A stretch of DNA of 6,310 nucleotides from Rhodobacterales bacterium UBA3077 (GCA_002366685.1 DFBP01000036.1:5990-12299); one strand, 5' to 3'. Counted from the stretch's first letter, positions 1 through 5,916 are shown. A program made the numbers and translations. Notes: generated from the letters alone by a model not told the origin.

Positions 1-631
1 GCCCTGCACCAGAGACCGTAGCCGTGGCTAGCTTGGTGGCCATTGGTTCCGGTAAACCTTCGGCGATTCCGGCTTCTGTCATCGCTTCGATCATATGGAA
101 CACATAGGCAGGGCCTGAACCGGAAAGCCCGGTTACCGCATCCATCTGGCTCTCGTTATCCAGGGGTATCGTCTCTCCGATCCCGTTCAAGAGCGTTTCT
201 GCCAAGCGCATATTCTCTTTCGAAACCAATTCGTTACCTACAATTGCGGTAATGCCTTTACCAATGGCGGCTGGTGTGTTGGGCATGGCGCGAATTATCG
301 GGCTATCCCCCAGTTCCGAGGCCAGCGTATCCAGAGAAATCCCTGCAGCTATTGATAAGTATAGCGTTGAACTACTTTTCACGGCGCGCAATTGCGGCAA
401 CGCTTCCTTCATATATTGCGGCTTTACGGCCAGCATACATAGATCAGGGGAATCGGGCAGGCCTTCGTTTAGGTGTAAACCTTCCTCTTTCAACGCGATC
501 AGGCGCTCAGAAGGATATGGCTCCAAAATCCAAACCAGCCGTGGGGCTATCCCGCTCGCGAGCCATCCCTCAAGCATCGCAGAACCCATTTTTCCACACC
601 CGACAAGAACAAGACCATTCTGAATATCCAT
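1..631 (-). CDS. proC: Pyrroline-5-carboxylate reductase, ProC (C-terminus cut by window edge)
   Basis: Reading the minus strand from the ATG at 629-631 gives 210 codons with no stop before the left edge. The family reduces 1-pyrroline-5-carboxylate to L-proline with NAD(P)H in the cytoplasm, the last step of proline synthesis. Visible marks are an N-terminal Rossmann dinucleotide loop (VGCGKMGSAM, residues 10-19), AVKPQ (68-72), RAMPNTPA (114-121) and AVTGLSGSGPAY (165-176), the C-terminal domain motif that carries active-site residues. Family members are usually about 260-280 residues, so some 50-70 C-terminal residues lie outside the window. The start is 3 bases after the ybjN stop codon. 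I see no ribosome binding site at normal distance (an AAGGA lies about 18 bases upstream), so translation is probably coupled to ybjN. Nothing looks broken in the visible part. Confidence 0.96.
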   Translation of the reverse strand, partial: MDIQNGLVLVGCGKMGSAMLEGWLASGIAPRLVWILEPYPSERLIALKEEGLHLNEGLPDSPDLCMLAVKPQYMKEALPQLRAVKSSSTLYLSIAAGISLDTLASELGDSPIIRAMPNTPAAIGKGITAIVGNELVSKENMRLAETLLNGIGETIPLDNESQMDAVTGLSGSGPAYVFHMIEAMTEAGIAEGLPEPMATKLATATVSGAG

Positions 632-634
632 TGC

Positions 635-1141
635 TTAAGCCCGCCCGTATCCTTCAACAATTGCCATTTCCAGGGCCTCGACCGGGCGCGCATCACCCCA
701 GCTAACCAACTGAAATGCCGGGTATAATTTCTCACAGGTTGCGACGCTGATCCGGAGAACCTCGTCCACCTGCTCCGGGCTGGCCACGGCGCCACCGGCC
801 AGATTAAGACCATAAATAAAAGCCATAGACTGCTGGTCATGCCAATAAGTGAAGGCACCGCTCCAACACCTATCGTTGGCGAGGTTCAGGGTTTCATAAA
901 GCGCCGGGAACCGGTTTTCAGGTGGTGCAAATTCAAAGCTGCACACCAAGCGTAAAGTTTCGTTGGGCTCGGACCAAACAAGGCTGATCGCATATTGTTG
1001 CCACAAGCCTTCCACCACCACGGCGATCTGGTCATCATGGGTGCGCTCGAATATCCACTCGCGTGACTGCGCCAACGATTGAACAAGATCAATCGGGTGC
1101 AGGTCATCCATTTCCTGAAACTGTGCCATACGCTCCGCCAT
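635..1141 (-). CDS. YbjN domain-containing protein
   Basis: This encodes 168 residues if the first ATG is used. It matches the YbjN family (type III secretion chaperone-like fold) as found in alphaproteobacteria, with HPIDLVQ near residue 15, DDQIAVVVEG (36-45), ETLRLVCSFEF (61-71), an NDRCWSGAFTYW stretch (89-100), SPEQVD (121-126) and YPAFQLVSWGD (140-150). No catalytic residues or signal peptide are evident, so it is probably cytoplasmic. Its biochemical role is not established; E. coli YbjN has been linked to motility and stress phenotypes. The start is uncertain. The ATG at 1139-1141 has no clear ribosome binding site, while an in-frame ATG at 1127-1129 has GGAG just upstream but at short spacing. 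It lies 3 bases ahead of proC and is almost certainly cotranscribed with it; I recall this pairing as common in Rhodobacterales. Confidence 0.88.
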   Translation of the reverse strand: MAERMAQFQEMDDLHPIDLVQSLAQSREWIFERTHDDQIAVVVEGLWQQYAISLVWSEPNETLRLVCSFEFAPPENRFPALYETLNLANDRCWSGAFTYWHDQQSMAFIYGLNLAGGAVASPEQVDEVLRISVATCEKLYPAFQLVSWGDARPVEALEMAIVEGYGRA

Positions 1142-1182
1142 TTCTATGGGAAGCGCCTATAACTCGTGTGTTTTAGCGCTCG

Positions 1183-1199
1183 CCATACAATATGTATGG
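1183..1199. promoter_or_regulatory. Perfect inverted repeat upstream of ybjN-proC (candidate operator)
   Basis: CCATACA-ATA-TGTATGG is a perfect dyad with 7-base arms and a 3-base centre, 42-58 bases upstream of the first ybjN ATG. No T-run follows on either strand, so it does not look like an intrinsic terminator. Its size and position fit a binding site for a dimeric regulator near the ybjN-proC promoter, but I cannot name the regulator. No convincing -35/-10 pair was found here. The rest of the 99-base gap (1142-1240) shows nothing else I can support. Confidence 0.45.
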
Positions 1200-1240
1200 T
1201 CGCCCGAAACTTAAGAACTGTAAAGTGATTCTTTGATGCG

Positions 1241-1486
1241 CTATTTCTGTTGGGCTTCCAGCGCGTCGATTCTTGTTTTTAAAGCTTCGTTTTCCTCACG
1301 CGCTTTTTGCGCCATCAACCGCACCGCTTCAAATTCTTCGCGCGAAACAAATTCGCGCTCGGAAAGCCAGCGGTCCATCAGGGACTTCACGGCAGTTTCT
1401 GCTTCGGTCCGCGCACCTTGCGCAACGCCCATTGCATTGGTCATTAATTTTGACATATCGTCGAGAACACGGTTGCGTGATTGCAT
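1241..1486 (-). CDS. ubiK: UbiK-family accessory protein (BMFP domain, coiled coil)
   Basis: This 81-residue acidic protein fits the BMFP/UbiK (formerly DUF526, YqiC) family, whose members run about 75-100 residues. In gammaproteobacteria UbiK is an accessory factor for aerobic ubiquinone biosynthesis that works with UbiJ; the Brucella homologue is known as a membrane-fusogenic trimeric coiled-coil protein. The N-terminal half (residues 1-35) looks amphipathic (MSKLMTNAMG, then GARTEAE). The motif WLSEREFVSREEFEAVRLM (40-58) leads into a C-terminal coiled coil (about 50-79) with leucine, methionine and alanine at heptad spacing, ending EALKTRIDALEAQQK. The ATG at 1484-1486 is preceded by AAAGGAA six bases upstream. 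It is divergent from lgt and lies 99 bases ahead of ybjN on the same strand. Family assignment is strong; the exact role in alphaproteobacteria is inferred by homology. Confidence 0.85.
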   Translation of the reverse strand: MQSRNRVLDDMSKLMTNAMGVAQGARTEAETAVKSLMDRWLSEREFVSREEFEAVRLMAQKAREENEALKTRIDALEAQQK

Positions 1487-1577
1487 GGCTCGTTCCTTTA
1501 TCCGAATTTACGAGTATATATAGGCCCGCGCCCAGCAAAATACCATGGGTTTTGACACGAAACAGGAGACTCACCCG
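1487..1577. promoter_or_regulatory. Divergent control region between ubiK and lgt
   Basis: The gap between the two divergent genes must hold both promoters if each is transcribed from here. An AT-rich core at 1513-1522 contains TATACT on the minus strand (1513-1518), a good -10 element for ubiK, and overlapping TATATA on the plus strand (1517-1522) that could serve lgt. Matching -35 boxes are weak on both strands, so exact promoter calls are not safe. The ubiK ribosome binding site AAAGGAA is at 1493-1499 (minus). Confidence 0.4.
1564..1568 (+). promoter_or_regulatory. Ribosome binding site that decides the lgt GTG start
   Basis: AGGAG sits 9 bases before the GTG at 1578-1580. The in-frame ATG further upstream at 1545 has no purine-rich site before it, and using it would add 11 residues that do not resemble Lgt. 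Confidence 0.75.
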
Positions 1578-2459
1578 GTGCCATTCGCCATTCCCTTTCC
1601 AAATATTGATCCTGAACTGTTTTCCTTTGACCTCTTCGGCTTTCATATCGCGCTACGCTGGTATGCGTTGGCCTATATCGCAGGGCTGGTCATTGGGTGG
1701 CGATACATGGTGATTTTGGTGCAAAATACTTCCCTTTGGGTCGCTTCACCAATGAGTAAAAAGCAGATAGAAGACCTGATGACATGGATAGTTATCGGCG
1801 TTATCCTTGGAGGGCGGCTTGGGTTCGTTTTCTTCTACAACTTCGCCTATTTCAGTGCTAATCCTGTAGATATATTGAAAGTTTGGGAGGGCGGGATGTC
1901 CTTCCATGGCGGGTTTATCGGGGTGATCGCGGGTGTTTTCTTCTTTGCAAAGCACAACAGGTTGCCAATATTGAGCGTTGGAGATGTGGTAGCCGCGGCG
2001 ACTCCTTTCGGGCTGTTTTTCGGGCGTATTGCCAATTTTATCAAACCCGAATTATGGGGGCGGCCAACCGAGTCTGCCCTGGGTGTCAACTTCCCCGATC
2101 CGCGCGCACAGATTTGCCCACCCGAGTGGATAGGCGAGTGTCTTCGGCATCCGAGCCAGCTTTATGAGGCCGGTCTCGAAGGCTTGGCCCTCGGAGCGAT
2201 CATGAGTTGGGTTATTTGGCGCAAAGGTTGGCTGCGCTCGCCCGGAAAAGTTATCGGGCTGTTTTTACTCGGTTATGGCAGCTCCCGCTGGGTGGTGGAG
2301 TATTTCCGGCAACCAGACGCTCAGTTTACCTCGCCGGAAAATCCAGTTGGCTACCTGTTCACATTCGCACAAACTGGCGTAACGATGGGGCAATTGCTGT
2401 CTCTGCCAATGATAATTCTGGGGGCTTGGATGATCCTGAAAATGAGGCCAAGCACTTGA
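1578..2459 (+). CDS. lgt: Prolipoprotein diacylglyceryl transferase, Lgt
   Basis: Lgt is an inner-membrane enzyme that moves a diacylglyceryl group from phosphatidylglycerol onto the lipobox cysteine of prolipoproteins, the first step of lipoprotein maturation. From the GTG start the protein is 293 residues, normal for the family, and begins MPFAIPFPNIDPELFSF, as expected for a Rhodobacterales Lgt. Several hydrophobic segments are visible (about 20-43, 68-90, 110-126, 135-154, 200-214, 225-243, 264-288). Motifs are GRLGFVFFYN (79-88), WEGGMSFHGG (103-112, with the family histidine), GRIANFIKPELWGR (149-162), HPSQLYEA (191-198) and GYGSSRWVVEYFRQPD (232-247); Y233 and R237 match the essential Tyr and Arg of E. 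coli Lgt. In the 149-162 signature the usual second asparagine is lysine (K156). It leads an operon with a methyltransferase and pgeF; its stop overlaps the next start by 4 bases. Confidence 0.96.
   Translation: MPFAIPFPNIDPELFSFDLFGFHIALRWYALAYIAGLVIGWRYMVILVQNTSLWVASPMSKKQIEDLMTWIVIGVILGGRLGFVFFYNFAYFSANPVDILKVWEGGMSFHGGFIGVIAGVFFFAKHNRLPILSVGDVVAAATPFGLFFGRIANFIKPELWGRPTESALGVNFPDPRAQICPPEWIGECLRHPSQLYEAGLEGLALGAIMSWVIWRKGWLRSPGKVIGLFLLGYGSSRWVVEYFRQPDAQFTSPENPVGYLFTFAQTGVTMGQLLSLPMIILGAWMILKMRPST
2444..2447 (+). promoter_or_regulatory. Ribosome binding site for the TTG-initiated methyltransferase gene
   Basis: GAGG inside the last codons of lgt lies 8 bases before the TTG at 2456-2458. 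It supports the rare TTG start. The nearest in-frame ATG upstream (2207) lies deep inside lgt and would add 83 residues unlike the family. Confidence 0.65.
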
Positions 2460-3490
2460 ATCCGCTTCGCAAAATCATCGAAACCGAAATCCGGGAAAAC
2501 GGACCCATCGGGCTGGATCGCTACATGGAGCTTTGCCTCTCCCATCCGGAATACGGATATTACATGAGCCATCAGCCATTTGGGAAGAGCGGAGATTTCA
2601 CGACTTCGCCGGAGATCAGCCAGATGTTTGGAGAGCTAATCGGGCTATGGCTAGTGCATATGTGGCAAGAGCTCGGCGAACCGAACCCTTTTGCCTTGGT
2701 TGAGTTGGGACCCGGTCGCGGAACCCTGATGGCCGACATTTTGCGGGTGGCAAGGCTCCACCCTGCCTTTCTGAGCGCCGCGCAAATATTTCTTCTCGAA
2801 AGTAGCCGCAAGTTACAAACGGAACAAACGAGCCGCTTACAAGATTTCGAGGTAACATTTTTGGATACGGTCTCCGATATCCCTGAAATGCCGATAATCC
2901 TTGTCGCAAACGAGTTTTTCGATGCGCTACCGGTCCGTCAATTTGTAAAAAACGACTTTGGATGGCAGGAACGAATGCTCAATGAGAAGTTCGAAATTTG
3001 CTTAGCCAAAACCATAGAGATGGCGGAGTTGGACAAGCGGTTTGAGGGGGTTGAAACGGGTAGGATTGTGGAAGTGAACTTGGCAGGTGAAACGATTTCT
3101 GATGTGATCACAAAAAAGATAACCGCACAATCCGGAGCCGCACTGATTGTAGACTATGGAGAGTTTGACGGGGTTGGGGATACAATGCAGGCCGTTAAAA
3201 ACCATCACCTTGTCAACCTTTTTGACGATCCGGGCACGGCCGATGTATCGGCGCATGTCCGGTTCACGGATCTAGTTCAAAACGGAGTGTCACATGCGTT
3301 CACGACACAACGAGATTTTTTAAGCCAGCTAGGAATAGATACGCGCCGACAAGTGTTGGAATCCAAGTCTGGGTTTGATTTAGGGGGCGCTCAGGAGAAA
3401 TTGATAGGAGAGGATAATATGGGTTTACTTTTCAAAGTGTTAGCGATTTCTTCCCTGCCGTTGACTGATGCTCCGGGATTTCAAAAATGA
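2456..3490 (+). CDS. SAM-dependent methyltransferase, NDUFAF7/MidA family (COG1565)
   Basis: From the TTG start this is 344 residues, a normal family length, opening MNPLRKIIETEIRENGPIGLD. Motifs in order are the N-terminal PEYGYY (31-36), GDFTTSPEISQMFGE (46-60), the SAM-binding loop VELGPGRGTL (82-91), ANEFFDALPV (151-160), VDYGE (232-236) and GTADVSAHV (260-268). Mitochondrial NDUFAF7 methylates an arginine of the complex I subunit NDUFS2 during assembly. A similar role with the bacterial complex I subunit NuoD is plausible but inferred; the bacterial substrate is not shown here. After SAHV the family usually has an aspartate, as I recall it (HVDF), but here there is arginine (R269). The TTG start overlaps the lgt stop (TTGA) and the stop overlaps the pgeF start (ATGA), so it should be translated in step with both neighbours. 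No signal peptide, so probably cytoplasmic. Confidence 0.92.
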   Translation: MNPLRKIIETEIRENGPIGLDRYMELCLSHPEYGYYMSHQPFGKSGDFTTSPEISQMFGELIGLWLVHMWQELGEPNPFALVELGPGRGTLMADILRVARLHPAFLSAAQIFLLESSRKLQTEQTSRLQDFEVTFLDTVSDIPEMPIILVANEFFDALPVRQFVKNDFGWQERMLNEKFEICLAKTIEMAELDKRFEGVETGRIVEVNLAGETISDVITKKITAQSGAALIVDYGEFDGVGDTMQAVKNHHLVNLFDDPGTADVSAHVRFTDLVQNGVSHAFTTQRDFLSQLGIDTRRQVLESKSGFDLGGAQEKLIGEDNMGLLFKVLAISSLPLTDAPGFQK

Positions 3491-4248
3491 ATTTGGAACC
3501 TACTAAATCTGTTTTGCTCGGTTCTGCCTCGCACGGTTTTTTTACCAGAGTTGGCGGTGTATCCGAGGGGATTTTTGCTGAACTGAATTGTGGATACGGC
3601 TCACCAGAAGACCGGACCATAATTCAGCAAAACCGAAAGCTCATAGCCGCAAATATCGGGGTATCTGAGGACCGGCTGTTTTCGGTCACGCAGACCCATT
3701 CAGCAAATGTGATCACAATTGATGATCCTATGAATTTTCGACCCGCTACCGAAGCGGACGCGATGGTCACAAACCGGGAAGGAATTGCACTTGCTGTGCT
3801 AACAGCCGATTGTGCCCCCATTCTTTTTCACGATGTTAGCACAGGTGTCGTAGGGGCGGCTCACGCTGGATGGCGCGGCGCTTTTGGCGGAGTTCTTGAA
3901 GCAACTATTGAAAGCATGTGCGCATTGGGGGCTGTGCGCCACCAGATCAATGCTGTGGTCGGGCCTTGTATCAGCCAAAAGAATTATGAGGTCGGGCAAG
4001 AGTTTTTTGAAGCGTTTTTGGACAGCAATCAGAGGTTTTCCCGGTTTTTTGTGAATGCGCCAAATGAAAAGTATCTTTTTGACCTGCCGGCCTTTGTGTT
4101 GGAACAACTGCGCACACAGGAGATTGGCCAAACGGAATGGACAGGTCATTGCACTTATGCTGACCCCAAGAGGTTTTATTCTTACCGATATTCACAGCAC
4201 AATAACCTGCCGAGCTACGGCCGCCTTTTGTCTGTGATCACAAAATAG
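3487..4248 (+). CDS. pgeF: Peptidoglycan editing factor PgeF (YfiH/laccase-domain family)
   Basis: The product is 253 residues, normal for the Cu-oxidase_4/YfiH family. PgeF homologues are zinc-binding and have been given two roles: removing misincorporated L-Ser-containing peptidoglycan precursors (E. coli PgeF), and acting on purine nucleosides as phosphorylase/deaminase (older annotations say polyphenol oxidase or laccase). The sequence alone does not choose between them. Family marks are HGFFTRVGGVSEG (16-28), QTHSANV (69-75), LTADCAPI (105-112), AAHAGWRG (124-131), GPCIS (159-163) and HCTYADPKRFYSYR (221-234). H71, C109 and H126 are the expected metal and active-site residues. The ATG overlaps the methyltransferase stop (ATGA) and GGGA lies about 8 bases upstream. 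It is the last gene of the lgt operon, and its stop is 3 bases from the stop of the convergent Lrp-type gene, leaving no room for a terminator between them. Confidence 0.95.
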   Translation: MNLEPTKSVLLGSASHGFFTRVGGVSEGIFAELNCGYGSPEDRTIIQQNRKLIAANIGVSEDRLFSVTQTHSANVITIDDPMNFRPATEADAMVTNREGIALAVLTADCAPILFHDVSTGVVGAAHAGWRGAFGGVLEATIESMCALGAVRHQINAVVGPCISQKNYEVGQEFFEAFLDSNQRFSRFFVNAPNEKYLFDLPAFVLEQLRTQEIGQTEWTGHCTYADPKRFYSYRYSQHNNLPSYGRLLSVITK

Positions 4249-4251
4249 GTA

Positions 4252-4746
4252 TTATGATTCAACGCGTTGCTCAAGAATGTCGAAGGGTACACCTGGTTCA
4301 TCTTTACCACAGCGGATAACGAGAGATGTTTTAACACTCGCAACATTGGGAGCTGATGTCAGCTCTCTGGTCAGAAAATCCTGAAAAGTGGAAAGATCCG
4401 GGGCGACACATTTAAGAATGAAGTCAATCTCCCCGTTGAGCATGTGGCACTCGCGCACCAATGGCCAATCTTGCACACGATTTTCAAAATCGACAAGGTC
4501 AGATTCGGCCTGCGAGTGAAGCCCGACCATCGCAAAAACCTGAACCTCGAAGCCGAGGTTTCGAGTGTTTACGTCTGCGTGATATCCTTTGATAAAACCC
4601 AGTTCCTCAAGCGTTCGAACACGGCGCAAGCAAGGCGGTGCCGAAATTCCAACGCGCTGTGAAAGCTCCACATTTGTCATACGACCATCCGATTGTAACT
4701 CGGCGAGAATTTTCCGGTCAATCGGGTCGAGTTTAGTATGGGGCAT
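4252..4746 (-). CDS. Lrp/AsnC family transcriptional regulator
   Basis: The product is 164 residues. The N-terminal part is a winged helix-turn-helix: LDPIDRKILAELQSDGRMT (6-24), then NVELSQRVGISAPPCLRRVRTLEELGFIKGY (25-55), where SAPPCLRRV is the recognition helix. The C-terminal RAM ligand-binding and oligomerisation domain follows (about 67-145), including ECHMLNGEIDFILKCVAPDL (99-118). Members bind DNA as dimers to octamers and often respond to amino acids; the effector here cannot be read from the sequence. I chose the ATG at 4744-4746 because AGGA lies 5 bases upstream and MPHTKLDPIDRKIL is a typical Lrp start. The frame stays open further upstream, but that extension resembles nothing in the family. 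It is divergent from trxB, so it may control its own gene and perhaps trxB (inference). Confidence 0.95.
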   Translation of the reverse strand: MPHTKLDPIDRKILAELQSDGRMTNVELSQRVGISAPPCLRRVRTLEELGFIKGYHADVNTRNLGFEVQVFAMVGLHSQAESDLVDFENRVQDWPLVRECHMLNGEIDFILKCVAPDLSTFQDFLTRELTSAPNVASVKTSLVIRCGKDEPGVPFDILEQRVES

Positions 4747-4798
4747 TTCTATCCTGACAATTGGCAAAGTATTCTCCTTATTACCTAACCCCGCAGAT

Positions 4799-4819
4799 TT
4801 TCGCAATATTATTTCGCAA
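4799..4819. repeat. Short direct repeats in the lrp-trxB control region
   Basis: TTTCGCAA occurs twice, at 4799-4806 and 4812-4819, with a 13-base period and AT-rich sequence between. Just beyond, CGGCTG also occurs twice (4824-4829 and 4833-4838, 9-base period). These lie 53-92 bases upstream of the Lrp-type gene, where autoregulatory Lrp sites are often found, but they do not match a known consensus I can cite. Viewed on the minus strand, the first copy supplies a TTGCGA hexamer 17 bases before a weak TAATAA, a poor promoter match for the regulator gene. Confidence 0.35.
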
Positions 4820-4861
4820 CGTCCGGCTGTTTCGGCTGAGATTTTCAAGTGTCGCAGGGGC

Positions 4862-4890
4862 TTCAAACCTTGCTGTGCACACCCTATATT
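4862..4890 (+). promoter_or_regulatory. Candidate sigma-70 promoter of trxB
   Basis: TTCAAA (4862-4867, four of six matches to TTGACA), a 17-base spacer and TATATT (4885-4890, five of six matches to TATAAT) predict a start near 4897 and a leader of about 25 bases. The spacer contains the palindrome TGTGCACA (4874-4881). A small dyad, ATTGG-N6-CCAAT (4888-4903), overlaps the -10 and start region. Either could be an operator; neither is proven. Confidence 0.45.
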
Positions 4891-4921
4891 GGGGACAACC
4901 AATTTATCGAAGGCTTTGAAA

Positions 4922-5863
4922 ATGAGTGAAACGAAACACACAAAATTGTTGATTATCGGCTCCGGACCAGCCGGATATACCGCAGGGGTTTACGGCTCAC
5001 GCGCTATGCTCGAACCGGTTCTTGTACAAGGGATCCAGCCCGGCGGGCAGTTGACAATCACAACAGAAGTTGAAAACTGGCCTTCACGCAAAGAAGTCCA
5101 AGGCCCTGATTTGATGTCAGAAATGGAAGATCATGCACGAGAAGCCGGAACCGAGATCATCGCGGATCACATAAGCGATCTGGATCTTTCCAAACGCCCG
5201 TTCACCGCAAAAGGTGAAACCGGAACAACCTACATCGCGGATTCGGTTGTGCTCGCGACAGGGGCTCAGGCCAAATGGCTGGGAATGCCATCAGAGGAAA
5301 AATTTAAGGGCTTCGGCGTGTCAGCTTGTGCAACCTGCGACGGGTTTTTCTATCGCGGCCAAGAGATTGTAGTGATCGGTGGTGGCAACTCGGCCGTTGA
5401 AGAAGCCTTGTTTCTGACGAACTTCGCTTCGAAAGTTACCCTTATTCACCGGCGCGGCGAGCTGAGGGCTGAAAAAATCCTGCAAAATCGCCTCCTCAAC
5501 CACGAAAAAATTGTGCCGCTCTGGTTTCATGAGCTTGAAGAGGTTTATGGTTCTGACCAACCGCTTGGGGTTGAAGGGGTTAAGGTTAAGCATGTTGAAA
5601 CCGGCGAAATCACCGATATTCCATGCAAAGGTGTTTTTGTTGCGATCGGGCATGCGCCATCCAACGAGCTCGTGAAAGACACGCTTGAAACCCATATGGG
5701 CGGCTATGTGGTCACAAAACCTGACAGCACGGCAACCTCCATTCCGGGCGTTTTTGCGGCTGGCGATATTACCGACTACAAATACCGTCAGGCGATTACC
5801 TCTGCGGGAATGGGGTGCATGGCAGCGCTCGAAGCGGAGCATTTTCTGGCAGAGCAGGAATAG
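4922..5863 (+). CDS. trxB: Thioredoxin-disulfide reductase, TrxB
   Basis: TrxB is a cytoplasmic FAD enzyme that uses NADPH to reduce oxidised thioredoxin. The product is 313 residues, typical of the low-molecular-weight bacterial form. Visible are the FAD-binding GSGPAG (13-18), GGQL (41-44), ATGA (112-115), the redox-active CATC (136-139), the NADPH-binding GGGNSA (153-158) with HRR (176-178) expected to hold the NADPH phosphate, and the C-terminal FAD motif FAAGD (278-282) followed by YRQAITSAGMG (288-298). The ATG at 4922 has GAAGG 8 bases upstream. The frame is open well before it, across the antisense of the Lrp gene, but that part is not TrxB-like. Its right-hand neighbour begins sulfate activation, and thioredoxin is the usual electron donor to the reductase that follows in that pathway. 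Confidence 0.97.
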   Translation: MSETKHTKLLIIGSGPAGYTAGVYGSRAMLEPVLVQGIQPGGQLTITTEVENWPSRKEVQGPDLMSEMEDHAREAGTEIIADHISDLDLSKRPFTAKGETGTTYIADSVVLATGAQAKWLGMPSEEKFKGFGVSACATCDGFFYRGQEIVVIGGGNSAVEEALFLTNFASKVTLIHRRGELRAEKILQNRLLNHEKIVPLWFHELEEVYGSDQPLGVEGVKVKHVETGEITDIPCKGVFVAIGHAPSNELVKDTLETHMGGYVVTKPDSTATSIPGVFAAGDITDYKYRQAITSAGMGCMAALEAEHFLAEQE

Positions 5864-5867
5864 AGTT

Positions 5868-5898
5868 CAATTCAGTCAGCTCAACGGCAACTGAATTG
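5868..5898 (+). repeat. Inverted repeat just after trxB (first hairpin)
   Basis: CAATTCAGT (5868-5876) and ACTGAATTG (5890-5898) are perfect 9-base arms around a 13-base loop, starting 5 bases after the trxB stop. The stem is AT-rich and no U-run follows, so it is at best a weak terminator or an mRNA 3'-end stabiliser. Its right arm overlaps a second dyad, TTGTT-A-AACAA (5896-5906). Confidence 0.5.
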
Positions 5899-5916
5899 TT
5901 AAACAACCCTTGGTAT

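Noticed and set aside
274..705. Plus-strand open frames over proC and ybjN
   Set aside because: They are antisense shadows; the minus strand encodes clear ProC and YbjN proteins across the same bases.
1552..1557. Perfect TTGACA -35 hexamer upstream of the lgt GTG
   Set aside because: The -10 position 17 bases on would fall on the start codon and reads CCGGTG, so it cannot be the lgt promoter; the match looks accidental.
2207..2455. Methyltransferase start at the ATG inside lgt
   Set aside because: The 83 additional residues are lgt read in another frame and are not methyltransferase-like; the TTG at 2456 gives the expected N-terminus.
4589..4921. In-frame upstream extension of trxB (111 extra codons)
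   Set aside because: It runs antisense to the Lrp-type gene, does not resemble TrxB, and the ATG at 4922 has a good ribosome binding site and a standard TrxB N-terminus.
4747..4941. Longer N-terminus for the Lrp-type regulator
   Set aside because: The extra 65 residues do not match the family; MPHTKLDPIDRKIL is a typical start with AGGA before it, and the extension would overlap the trxB control region and start.
5321..5842. 173-codon open frame antisense to trxB
   Set aside because: trxB is a complete, highly recognisable gene here; the antisense product shows no family resemblance and has no convincing ribosome binding site.
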